In this document: piece after piece, positions 55,956 through 64,000 of the stretch | Position numbering within the stretch: position 1 is the stretch's first letter | Layout of the letters: each line of letters begins with the position of its first letter | Origin: Acidovorax sp. | Lineage (GTDB): Bacteria; Pseudomonadota; Gammaproteobacteria; Burkholderiales; Burkholderiaceae_C | Direction: 5' to 3' | DNA: 64,000 nt | NCBI RefSeq assembly: GCF_016783915.1 | Contig: NZ_JADHVT010000003.1 | Coordinates: forward strand, 1 to 64,000 | Translations under genes and position numbers: made by a program | The notes under the pieces: model-generated | What the model was told of the DNA's origin: nothing | The model's input: the letters and a program-made list of their open reading frames with translations, nothing else | The model's database searches: none

Positions 55956-56717
55956 ATGCTTGCCAAGTTGATGAGTTTCCTTCTGCTGGGGATCGTGCGG
56001 TTTCTGACCGGCTCCCAGGCCCGCTGGTATGGCTGTCCGCCCAAGGCCGAGCAGCGCATCTATTTCGCCAACCACCAGAGCCACGCCGACATGGTGCTGA
56101 TCTGGGCCGCGCTGCCCGAGGAGCTGCGCAGCATCACGCGACCCATTGCCGCCAAGGACTACTGGACCAAGACGCCGTTCCGCCAGTGGATCACCACCGC
56201 CGTGTTCAACGCCGTGTATGTGGACCGCCAGGCAACGCCAGCACGGCCGGTAGCGCCGGTGGCCACTGAGCCCACAGGGGCGACAGCCGCACCGAGCGAT
56301 GCAGACACTGCAGCAGCCGGCGGCCCAGACCCATCGCCCGAAGCCTCGCCGCGCGCTCCTACCCCCGAAGAGCTGCGCGCCGCCCTGCCAGAGTCCGACC
56401 CGCTGGCGCCGCTGGTGCGAGCGCTCGAGAGCGGCGACTCCATCGTGATCTTTCCGGAAGGCACGCGCGGCCATGGCGACGAGCCCCAGTCGTTCAAATC
56501 CGGCCTGTTCAAGCTGGCGCAGATGTTTCCGCAGGTGGTGCTGGTGCCCGCCTGGATCAACAACGTGCAGCGCGTGATGCCCAAGGGCGAAGTGGTGCCC
56601 GTGCCCATCCTGTGCTCGGTGACCTTCGGCGAACCCATCCAGCTCGAGGCGGGCGAAGAGCGCCGGCCATTCCTGGACCGCGCGCGCCGCGCCGTGATCG
56701 CACTGCGGGAAGTCTGA
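55956..56717 (+). CDS. 1-acyl-sn-glycerol-3-phosphate acyltransferase (PlsC family) with insert
   Basis: The 253-residue protein has an N-terminal hydrophobic segment and the acyltransferase motif NHQSHAD (H40-x4-D45). FPEGTRGHGDE lies near residue 165 and the later VVLVPAWINNVQRVMPKG fits family motif IV. A Pro/Ala/Thr-rich insert of about 55 residues (RQATPARPVAPVATEP onward) separates the two active-site motifs. It probably makes phosphatidic acid. It is followed 60 bases later by a CdsA-like gene. Confidence 0.9.
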   Translation: MLAKLMSFLLLGIVRFLTGSQARWYGCPPKAEQRIYFANHQSHADMVLIWAALPEELRSITRPIAAKDYWTKTPFRQWITTAVFNAVYVDRQATPARPVAPVATEPTGATAAPSDADTAAAGGPDPSPEASPRAPTPEELRAALPESDPLAPLVRALESGDSIVIFPEGTRGHGDEPQSFKSGLFKLAQMFPQVVLVPAWINNVQRVMPKGEVVPVPILCSVTFGEPIQLEAGEERRPFLDRARRAVIALREV

Positions 56718-56777
56718 GCATGACAAGCCCGAAGCCCCTGCACTCGCCTAACGCTGCTCCCGAAAGAGCGCGCTGAC

Positions 56778-57770
56778 ATGAACCAATTTCTGCGCAACCT
56801 CACCGCCACCCAGCAAATCGGGGCCTTGTTCCTGGTCGTATTCGGCATCTTGTCCATCGTCACCGTGTGGGCCTTTGTGCGCAACTTGCGCGAGCATGCC
56901 AGCGACGACCCCGAAGCCGAAGCGCAGGCCCTGGAAGCCAAGCGCTTCTGGGGGCTGCTCAAGACTTCCTGGGTCATGGCCACGGTGTTCTGGATCGGCT
57001 GGGTGCTGGGCGAAACGGTGGCCACCGTGCTGTTTGCCATCGTGGGCTTTTTTGCGCTGCGCGAATTCATCACCCTGTCGCCCACGCGCCGGGGCGACCA
57101 CCGCAGCCTGGTGCTGGCGTTTTTTGTGGTGCTGCCCTTGCAGTTCTGGCTGGTGGGCAGCAAGCACTTCGATCTGTTCACCGTGTTCATCCCTGTGTAC
57201 GTGTTCCTGGCGCTGCCGGTGGTGAGCGCACTGGCCAATGACCCCCAACGGTTTCTGGAGCGCAACGCCAAACTGCAGTGGGGCATCATGGTCTGCGTGT
57301 ACGGCATGAGCCACGTGCCTGCGCTGCTGCTGCTCGACTTCCCCGGCTACCGCGACAAAGGTGCGTTCCTGGTGTTCTTCTTGGTGTTTGTGGTGCAGAC
57401 CTGCATGCTGGTGCAGCACCTGCTGGGGCGGCGCTTTCCGCACAAGCCTGTGGCACCCCAGGTAAGCCAGAGCTTTCAATGGACAAGCTGGCTAACCGGC
57501 GTGGCCGCCGGAGGCCTCGCAGGCGGTCTGCTCACCTTCATCACCCCGTTCAAACCCGGCCAGGCGTTGGGCATGGCACTGCTGGCCTGCGTGGCGGGCA
57601 GCCTGGGGCACCTGGTGATGAAGGCGTTGAAGCGCGACCGCGGCATCACCAGCTGGGGCATGCAGGGCATGTCCGTCACCGGTGCCGGGGGCCTGCTCGA
57701 CAGGGTGGATGCACTGTGTTTCGCAGCGCCCGTTTTCTTCCATTCGGCGCGCTGGTACTTCGGTTTGTAG
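56778..57770 (+). CDS. CdsA-like phosphatidate cytidylyltransferase
   Basis: The 330-residue membrane protein has about eight TMs and the C-terminal signature LVMKALKRDRGITSWGMQG then GAGGLLDRVDAL. Compared with the canonical CdsA signature (KR-x4-KD-x-G ... HGG-x-DR-x-D), the KD pair and the HGG are changed (RGITS, GAGG), while DRVD is kept. It probably forms CDP-diacylglycerol from the PlsC product, or acts on a related lipid. Confidence 0.82.
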   Translation: MNQFLRNLTATQQIGALFLVVFGILSIVTVWAFVRNLREHASDDPEAEAQALEAKRFWGLLKTSWVMATVFWIGWVLGETVATVLFAIVGFFALREFITLSPTRRGDHRSLVLAFFVVLPLQFWLVGSKHFDLFTVFIPVYVFLALPVVSALANDPQRFLERNAKLQWGIMVCVYGMSHVPALLLLDFPGYRDKGAFLVFFLVFVVQTCMLVQHLLGRRFPHKPVAPQVSQSFQWTSWLTGVAAGGLAGGLLTFITPFKPGQALGMALLACVAGSLGHLVMKALKRDRGITSWGMQGMSVTGAGGLLDRVDALCFAAPVFFHSARWYFGL

Positions 57771-57772
57771 AA

Positions 57773-57826
57773 AAATCGGCCGATAGCGCTAGTTCCCATT
57801 GCCCCAATAGCTATAAAAACGAGAGC
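57773..57826 (-). repeat. Dispersed 54-bp element, copy B (between cdsA-like and ruvC)
   Basis: On the minus strand, the lead GCTCTCGTTTTT is followed by a core starting ATAGCTATTGGGGCA and containing ACTAGCGCTATCGGCCG. It occupies nearly the whole gap between the two genes, ending two bases before the ruvC start. Confidence 0.75.
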
Positions 57827-57828
57827 AA

Positions 57829-58377
57829 ATGCGCATCCTTGGTATTGACCCCGGCCTGCAGACCACCGGCTTCGGCGTGGTGGACATGGACGGCCACCAA
57901 CTCAGCTACGTGGCCAGCGGCACCATCCGCACCACCACCCTCGCGCTGGGCGACCTGCCCGGGCGCCTGAAGATTTTGTTCGACGGCATCACTGAGGTCG
58001 CAGCCCGCTACCAGCCCGATGTGGCCTCGGTCGAGATCGTGTTCGTCAACGTCAATCCCCAATCCACGCTGCTGCTGGGACAGGCGCGGGGCGCCGCCAT
58101 CACCGCCCTGGTGGCCAGCAATCTGCCCGTGGCCGAATACACCGCGCTACAGATGAAAAAAGCCGTGGTCGGCCACGGCCGAGCCGCCAAAAGCCAGGTG
58201 CAGGAGATGGTGCGACGGCTGCTGCAGCTGCCGGGCCTGCCGGGCACCGACGCGGCCGACGGCCTGGGCATGGCCATCACCCATGCACATGCAGGGGCAG
58301 CCATGGGCCGATTGGGTGAGGCGGCCACGCTGAATCGGCGGCAGCATGCGATGTACAAGGATGGGCGAAGTTATTGA
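57829..58377 (+). CDS. ruvC: Holliday junction endonuclease RuvC
   Basis: This is a 182-residue RNase H-fold nuclease. The four acidic catalytic residues are D7 ([12 protein letters not shown]), E69 (VASVEIVF), D141 and D144 ([15 protein letters not shown]). The conserved [13 protein letters not shown] is present. It resolves Holliday junctions with RuvAB, whose genes are not nearby. A dispersed repeat fills its upstream region, so its ribosome site lies within or beside that element. Confidence 0.97.
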   Translation: MRILGIDPGLQTTGFGVVDMDGHQLSYVASGTIRTTTLALGDLPGRLKILFDGITEVAARYQPDVASVEIVFVNVNPQSTLLLGQARGAAITALVASNLPVAEYTALQMKKAVVGHGRAAKSQVQEMVRRLLQLPGLPGTDAADGLGMAITHAHAGAAMGRLGEAATLNRRQHAMYKDGRSY

Positions 58378-58419
58378 GCGACCGTCAGCGTCCCCCACTG
58401 AACCCACCTCAGCCCGGTC

Positions 58420-58845
58420 ATGAGCGCCTCCGCCCCTCCCCCCAGCCCAGCAGTCGTCTCCACGCCCGATGATCGGCCGGCATTCCTGTTCGTGAAAATC
58501 CCGGTCACCCGGCACACCATGGACCCACTGCACCAACGCGAAGACCGGATTGACCAGGCACTGCGCGCCCGGGGAGTTGGCATGGTGATCGGCTGGGGCG
58601 ACTCGCTGGGCGCAGCGCGCGCGGACGGCAAGCGCATTGCGGAATTCATCCGTATCGACATCACCGCACCGGTACTGGACCATGCGCGGATAGCGCTGCA
58701 CGCTTTGCTGCCCGAACTGGACGCGCCCCTGGGTACGCAGATCCACTACACGCTGCATGGGCAGCACCGTATGGATGCAGCCACCGAGCTCGGGTGGCAA
58801 TTGGCACTCCCTCCGCCCGCCAAGGATCAGCCCAGCAGACGATAG
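58420..58845 (+). CDS. Conserved hypothetical protein (141 residues)
   Basis: A Pro/Ser-rich N-terminus precedes a small alpha/beta domain. It contains AFLFVKIPVTRHTMDPLHQREDR (in part), RGVGMVIGWGDSLGAARADGKR and FIRIDITAPVLDHARIALHALLPELDAPLGT. There is no signal peptide or known motif. It lies 42 bases after ruvC, on the same strand. Function is unknown. Confidence 0.72.
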   Translation: MSASAPPPSPAVVSTPDDRPAFLFVKIPVTRHTMDPLHQREDRIDQALRARGVGMVIGWGDSLGAARADGKRIAEFIRIDITAPVLDHARIALHALLPELDAPLGTQIHYTLHGQHRMDAATELGWQLALPPPAKDQPSRR

Positions 58846-58893
58846 GTGGACGGCTTCAGGCCGTCACTGCGACGCCTCCAGCATCTCCGGGGT

Positions 58894-59379
58894 TCAGCGC
58901 CCCAGCCCGCGCTTGAGCTCCTTGAGCAGCAGCAGCACCTGGTTGGAAGCGTGGCGGCAGCTGCTGTTCAGCAGCTGCACCGCCTTGGGCTGGTCACCGG
59001 CTTGGAAGGCCGTCACCACGTCTGCCGCCTGCTGGTGAAAGTACTTGTGCCGCGCCACCAGCATGTCGAAAGCAGGGTAGTGCCCCAGGCGCACTCGGCC
59101 CGTGCCGTAGAGCCAGCGGCCCAGGTCACAGCGGTCGTCCTGGCAGATACGCTCGGGCCGCATGACTTCGCTGGATCGGCCGTTGACCATGTCCTGCAGC
59201 TGCAGGCGCCAGCGCTCGTGGCTGGCGATGGCTGCGTCGATGTCGATCTCGGTCATGAGCGTGGCCGCGTACTCAGCGTCCAGCACCAGTTCACTGCCGT
59301 TGTCTTCCATGGCCCAGGTGGTCTCGGGGCTGGTGGGGTCCTGCTCCCGGATCTTGAACAAGCGGCTGAAAAAACCCAT
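58894..59379 (-). CDS. CZB (chemoreceptor zinc-binding) domain protein
   Basis: The 161-residue protein starts MGFFSRLFKIREQ. It carries a C-terminal CZB domain with the zinc-site pattern H (SHERWRLQL), CDLGRWLYG and the pair RHKYFHQQAADVV. CZB domains bind zinc with high affinity and tune chemoreceptors and diguanylate cyclases. Here the domain stands alone without a signalling partner. The open frame extends upstream to 59481 but lacks family sequence. Confidence 0.9.
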   Translation of the reverse strand: MGFFSRLFKIREQDPTSPETTWAMEDNGSELVLDAEYAATLMTEIDIDAAIASHERWRLQLQDMVNGRSSEVMRPERICQDDRCDLGRWLYGTGRVRLGHYPAFDMLVARHKYFHQQAADVVTAFQAGDQPKAVQLLNSSCRHASNQVLLLLKELKRGLGR

Positions 59380-59578
59380 GTGTCGTCCCTTTTTGCGCGA
59401 CTGGCTTGCGCAGAGCAAGATGGAGCCAGCGCGGAAATGTCTTGAAACATTCTGTGGGGCCTCCGCCGTTTTGGCTACCAAAAAATGACCTCTTGGTAAA
59501 AAATGAGCGCGGGCAACCCTGCTGCCTCAGCCAGCTTAGCGCCCACCGCCTGCGCAAAAGCAGCGACAGCCGGACAAT

Positions 59579-60613
<1,035 letters not shown>

Positions 60614-60655
60614 GCACCTGGGCATCCAGGGGCGCCTGGGTACCGCATTTATTCT

Positions 60656-61405
60656 TCAGCGTGCCAGGTAGCCACCATCCACGGGGTAGTACGCCCCCGT
60701 CACAAACGACGCCTTGCCGGACGCCAGCCAGGTCACCAGCTCGGCCACTTCTTCGGGCTGCCCCAAGCGACCGATGGGATGGGCGCCGACCAGCATGGCG
60801 TTGATGCCTGCGTCCTGCTCCAGTCCACTGATCATGGGCGTGTGGATGAAGGCGGGGCCTACGGCGTTGACGCGCACGCCATGCGCGCTGTATTCGATAG
60901 CAGCCGCCTTGGTCAGCCCCACCACGCCGTGCTTGGCCGCCGTGTAGGCGGGCGCCGTGGCAAAGCCCACCGACCCCAGGATGGACGCCATGTTGATGAT
61001 GGCACCGCCGCCGTTCTTCAGCATCGCGGCGATCTGGTACTTCATGCCGTAGAACACGCCCGACAGGTTGATGTTGATGACCTGCGCCCAACCGTCCAGC
61101 GGGTAGTCGGCTGTCGGAGCTTGGGGACCGCCAATGCCCGCGTTGTTGCAGGCCACGTCCAGGCGTCCGTAGTGGGCGACAGTGCGCTGCACCAGTGCCT
61201 CGCAATCCCCGGGCTTGCCCACATCGGCCGCCACAAAGATCGCATCGCCCCCGGCGGCGCGTACCAGTGCGGCGGTCTCCTCACCCGCCTGCACATTCAC
61301 GTCGGACACCACCACCTTGGCGCCCTCTCGCGCCCATACCAACGCAATGGCGCGCCCGATGCCCGACGATGCGCCCGTTACCAATGCCACCTTGTTCTTC
61401 AGCAT
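60656..61405 (-). CDS. Short-chain dehydrogenase/reductase (SDR)
   Basis: The 249-residue classical SDR has TGASSGIG (10-17), D35 after the second strand (favouring NAD(H)), NNAG (87-90), and the catalytic S141, Y154 and K158 (YTAAK). The C-terminus ends GAYYPVDGGYLAR. The substrate is undefined. It lies convergent with the luciferase-like gene. Confidence 0.94.
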   Translation of the reverse strand: MLKNKVALVTGASSGIGRAIALVWAREGAKVVVSDVNVQAGEETAALVRAAGGDAIFVAADVGKPGDCEALVQRTVAHYGRLDVACNNAGIGGPQAPTADYPLDGWAQVININLSGVFYGMKYQIAAMLKNGGGAIINMASILGSVGFATAPAYTAAKHGVVGLTKAAAIEYSAHGVRVNAVGPAFIHTPMISGLEQDAGINAMLVGAHPIGRLGQPEEVAELVTWLASGKASFVTGAYYPVDGGYLAR

Positions 61406-61645
61406 GAAAGACCCCTAGTTCATTCAAAACGCCTGCAACCCGATGCCACAGATCGCATTTCATTCTGCGCGTGCGATGTGTCGGCACCTTGACCTGTGTC
61501 ATGTCACACGCAGGGGTACTGCCTGGCCGCACTTGGCCTTGGGTAGCAGCTACCATCAGGGGCTGCCGGTCCTGCGGCGGATATTTAACCGTTGTGGGAC
61601 CGTCTGATTTCCACACCGACGCCAGACCACCCACGCCCGCATCGC

Positions 61646-62878
61646 ATGCCTGCTTTTTCCTTTGAAGCCCTGGACGCCCAGGGCCAGACCCGCAAGGGCC
61701 TCATGGAGGCCGACACCGCCAAGGCTGCACGCAGCCTGCTACGGGCCCAGGCACTGGTGCCACTGGCGGTGGAGCTGGTGCAGACGGGCCAGTCGCTGGA
61801 CGGCCGGTCCGCCAGCCTGAGCCAGCGCCTGTTTACGCGGCCGGTGTTCAGCGCGACCGGGCTGGCCATCTGGACACGGCAGATCGCTGGGCTGGTGTCG
61901 TCGGGCCTGCCGCTGGAGCGCGCTCTTACCGCGCTGTCCGAAGAAGCCGACGATGAACGCCAACGCCACCTGGTGGCCGCCCTGCGGGCCGAGGTCAATG
62001 CGGGCGCCACCTTTGCCCGCGCGCTGTCGCAGCACCCGCGCGAGTTCTCCGATATCTACTGCGCCGTGATTGGTGCGGGTGAGCACAGCGGCAACCTGGG
62101 TCTGGTGCTGGAGCGCCTGGCCGACGACCTGGAAGAGCGGCAGGCACTCAAGGCCAAGCTGGTGGGCGCTGCGCTGTACCCGGCCATCGTGACCCTGGTG
62201 GCCATCGTGATCGTGTTGTTCCTGGTGGGCTATGTGGTGCCGCAGGTGGCCAGCGTGTTTGCGGGCACCAAGCGGGCGTTGCCATTCCTGACGGTAGCCA
62301 TGCTGGGCCTCAGCGCCTTTGTGCGCAGCTATGGCTGGGTAATGCTGGTCGCTTCTATTTTGATAGCACTTGGGACAAAATGGGCGCTCACCATCGGCCA
62401 TATCCGCGAGAAATTCGATGCTGCGTGGCTCAATCTGCCCCTGGTGGGCAAGCTGGCACGCGGCTACAACGCAGCACGGTTTGCCGGCACGCTGGCCATG
62501 CTGGCAGGCGCCGGGGTACCGATCCTGAAGGCCTTGCAGGCGGCTGCTGAAACGCTGAACAACCGCGCGCTGCGGGCCGACGCGCTCGACGCCCTGGTGC
62601 TGGTGCGCGAAGGCGCTCCGCTGGCGTCCGCGCTGGCCCAGAAAAAGCGTTTTCCGGGCTTGCTGTCGATGTTTGCGCGCCTGGGCGAGCAGACGGGGCA
62701 ACTGCCTGTGATGCTGCAGCGCGCGGCCCGCCAGCTCTCGGCCGAGGTGCAGCGCCGCGCCATGGCACTGGCCACCATCCTGGAGCCGCTGCTCATCGTG
62801 GGCATGGGCCTGATCGTGATGCTGATCGTGCTGGCGGTGCTGCTGCCGATCATCCAGCTCAACCAGTTTGTGAAGTGA
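61646..62878 (+). CDS. GspF/PilC-type secretion inner-membrane protein
   Basis: The 410-residue protein is the type II secretion/type IV pilus F-domain protein. The N-terminus is FSFEALDAQGQTRKGLMEAD. Two T2SSF domains include LVSSGLPLERALTALSEEA and GVPILKALQAAAETL, separated by TM helices near residues 170-190 and 220-250. A C-terminal TM helix follows. It forms the platform between ATPase and pseudopilus. No gspE, gspG or pilBD lies next to it here. Residues 236-253 fall in a dispersed repeat. Confidence 0.93.
   Translation: MPAFSFEALDAQGQTRKGLMEADTAKAARSLLRAQALVPLAVELVQTGQSLDGRSASLSQRLFTRPVFSATGLAIWTRQIAGLVSSGLPLERALTALSEEADDERQRHLVAALRAEVNAGATFARALSQHPREFSDIYCAVIGAGEHSGNLGLVLERLADDLEERQALKAKLVGAALYPAIVTLVAIVIVLFLVGYVVPQVASVFAGTKRALPFLTVAMLGLSAFVRSYGWVMLVASILIALGTKWALTIGHIREKFDAAWLNLPLVGKLARGYNAARFAGTLAMLAGAGVPILKALQAAAETLNNRALRADALDALVLVREGAPLASALAQKKRFPGLLSMFARLGEQTGQLPVMLQRAARQLSAEVQRRAMALATILEPLLIVGMGLIVMLIVLAVLLPIIQLNQFVK
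62351..62404 (+). repeat. Dispersed 54-bp element, copy E (inside the GspF-like gene)
   Basis: The lead GCTTCTATTTTG is well kept and is followed by ATAGC, with ATCGGCC at its usual place, while the middle is diverged. It encodes ASILIALGTKWALTIGHI in frame within a membrane-associated stretch. Confidence 0.55.
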
Positions 62879-62882
62879 CCCT

Positions 62883-63809
62883 ATGGCTGTAACTCTCGAC
62901 GACAAGCTGGTGGTGGCAATCTCCTCGCGCGCCCTGTTCAATTTTGAGGAAGAGAACCGCGTCTTCGAGCACGACAACGACCGCGCCTATGTGGAGCTGC
63001 AGCGCCAGCGGCTCGACGTGCCCGCTGCGCCGGGCGTGGCGTTCTCACTGGTGCGCAAGCTGCTCGCGTTCAACACCTCCGAGCACCAGCGCGTGGAGGT
63101 CGTTTTGCTGTCGCGCAATGACCCGGTGAGCGGCATGCGCGTGTTCCGCTCCTGCCATGCCCATGGGCTACCCACCATCCAGCGCGGGGTGTTTACCCAG
63201 GGGCGCGACCCGTTTCGTTACCTGCGCCCGCTGGGGGCGCACCTGTTTCTGTCAGCCAACGAGGCCGATGTGCGCGAGGCCCTGCACCTGGGCTACCCCG
63301 CAGCGCGGGTGGTGACGGAGTCGGTGCAGGCCGGCGACTCCAACCCCAACGAAGTGCGGATTGCCTTCGACGGCGACGCGGTGCTGTTCTCCGATGAGGC
63401 CGAGCGCGTTTACCAGGCGGAGGGGCTGGCAGCCTTCCAGCAGCACGAGACCGACAAGGCCGCGCAGCCGCTGCCCGACGGTCCGTTCAAACCCCTGCTG
63501 GCCGCCTTGCACCGCCTTCAGTCAGCGGGCGAAGCAGGCGGCACCGGCATGCGTATCCGCACGGCGCTGGTCACCGCGCGCAGCGCCCCCGCGCACGAGC
63601 GCGCCATCCGCACGCTGATGGACTGGAACATTGCGGTGGATGAGGCGATGTTCCTGGGTGGCCTGCCCAAGGGCGAGTTTCTGCGCGAGTTCGAGCCCGA
63701 CTTCTTCTTTGACGACCAGACCGGCCACGTCACATCGGCCGCGCGCCATGTGCCTGCGGGCCATGTGAACAGCGGCATCTCCAATCCGGTACGGGTAACG
63801 GGCACCTGA
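62883..63809 (+). CDS. 5'-nucleotidase (cytosolic 5'-nucleotidase type I-like)
   Basis: The 308-residue protein begins DDKLVVAISSRALFNFEEENRVFE, the DxD-like phosphatase start region of the NT5C1-type family. LLSRNDPVSGMRVFRSC and FLSANEADVREAL are further family-like segments. The C-terminal half contains FLGGLPKGEFLREFEPDFFFDDQ. It probably removes phosphate from nucleoside monophosphates. It lies 4 bases after the GspF-like gene. Confidence 0.85.
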   Translation: MAVTLDDKLVVAISSRALFNFEEENRVFEHDNDRAYVELQRQRLDVPAAPGVAFSLVRKLLAFNTSEHQRVEVVLLSRNDPVSGMRVFRSCHAHGLPTIQRGVFTQGRDPFRYLRPLGAHLFLSANEADVREALHLGYPAARVVTESVQAGDSNPNEVRIAFDGDAVLFSDEAERVYQAEGLAAFQQHETDKAAQPLPDGPFKPLLAALHRLQSAGEAGGTGMRIRTALVTARSAPAHERAIRTLMDWNIAVDEAMFLGGLPKGEFLREFEPDFFFDDQTGHVTSAARHVPAGHVNSGISNPVRVTGT

Positions 63810-63963
63810 CCGCTGAAGTCTGGGCTCCAGGGGTGTTTGCAGTAGCAACCGCCGAGGTGCGTCAGCCAGCCATTGCGAAAAGTTCTGCAAAGTCTTGCAA
63901 CGCACGGTGAAAGCCTGCAAAGCCCCGGTTGCAAACCGCCGCCGTCGCCCCTCATGTGCCACC

Positions 63964-64000
63964 ATGACAGTTGAGACTTCGAAGGAGAACACCTTGCGCA
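63964..64000 (+). CDS. Possible start of a gene cut by the right edge
   Basis: ATG at 63964 opens a frame MTVETSKENTLR that reaches the edge. Within it AAGGAG (63982-63987) lies 6 bases before TTG 63994, so the true start could be TTG instead. Too little is visible to name a product. Confidence 0.35.
   Translation, partial: MTVETSKENTLR

Noticed and set aside
60880..60930. ATAGCAGCC in the SDR gene as an eighth copy of the dispersed element
   Set aside because: The lead and the CTAGCGCT block are missing; it reads as ordinary conserved coding sequence.

Overview
The window looks like chromosomal DNA from a betaproteobacterium of the family Comamonadaceae, most like Acidovorax. The reasons are high GC coding with G/C-biased third positions, the core gene order (ffh, ccsA-like, PP0621-type, pilS, pilR, ampD; and accB, accC, prmA, DUF3426 protein, PfkB kinase), and the close fit of each protein to Burkholderiales families. 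No phage body, insertion sequence or CRISPR array is present. The only mobile signature is an integrase gene running off the left edge, so a genomic island probably ends next to ychF.

Layout. 1-1102: P4-type integrase with TGCCCCC repeats at its start. 1.2-8.1 kb: ychF, a MOSC protein, a UbiH-like hydroxylase, dsbC, an M61 peptidase, an enoyl-CoA hydratase and tRNA-Met. 8.2-13.7 kb: a small secreted protein, miaB, and a GlrK/QseG/GlrR-type two-component set. 13.9-17.5 kb: opgGH for osmoregulated periplasmic glucans. 17.7-24.1 kb: ffh, a cytochrome c assembly-type protein, pilSR and ampD. 24.3-28.8 kb: nrdA and nrdB behind a promoter with two NrdR boxes. 28.9-29.6 kb: a histone H1-like gene made of tandem repeats. 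29.7-36.5 kb (minus strand): PfkB kinase, zinc-ribbon protein, prmA, accC, accB, a TlpA-like protein and an unknown gene. 36.7-42.6 kb: mpl, a DAHP synthase gene behind an aromatic leader-peptide attenuator, tldD and a DUF1508 protein. 42.7-48.6 kb: rodA, a kinase-HDOD-GAF fusion, a YqiA-like esterase and a PglL/O-antigen-ligase-like protein. 48.7-53.4 kb: an RNB exoribonuclease, a TonB-like protein, aroE and mtgA. 53.5-64 kb: a P450 with a divergent AraC regulator, plsC, cdsA-like, ruvC, a CZB protein, a luciferase-like oxidoreductase, an SDR, a GspF-like protein and a 5'-nucleotidase.

Two non-coding systems stand out. The first is a 54-bp dispersed element (12-bp lead plus 42-bp core). I find seven diverged copies, and four of them lie inside genes (tldD, rnb, aroE, gspF-like) where they encode 18 residues without breaking the frame. 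The second is an apparent translation attenuator before the DAHP synthase gene, with the 18-residue leader peptide MQVRSAFYFWFFISVPGG followed by competing hairpins and a T-rich terminator.

Several sets of genes act together: peptidoglycan synthesis and recycling (rodA, mtgA, mpl, ampD), fatty-acid and phospholipid synthesis (accBC, plsC, cdsA-like), aromatic amino acids (aroG-type, aroE), envelope regulation (GlrKR, opgGH), pilus control (pilSR) and deoxynucleotide supply (nrdAB).
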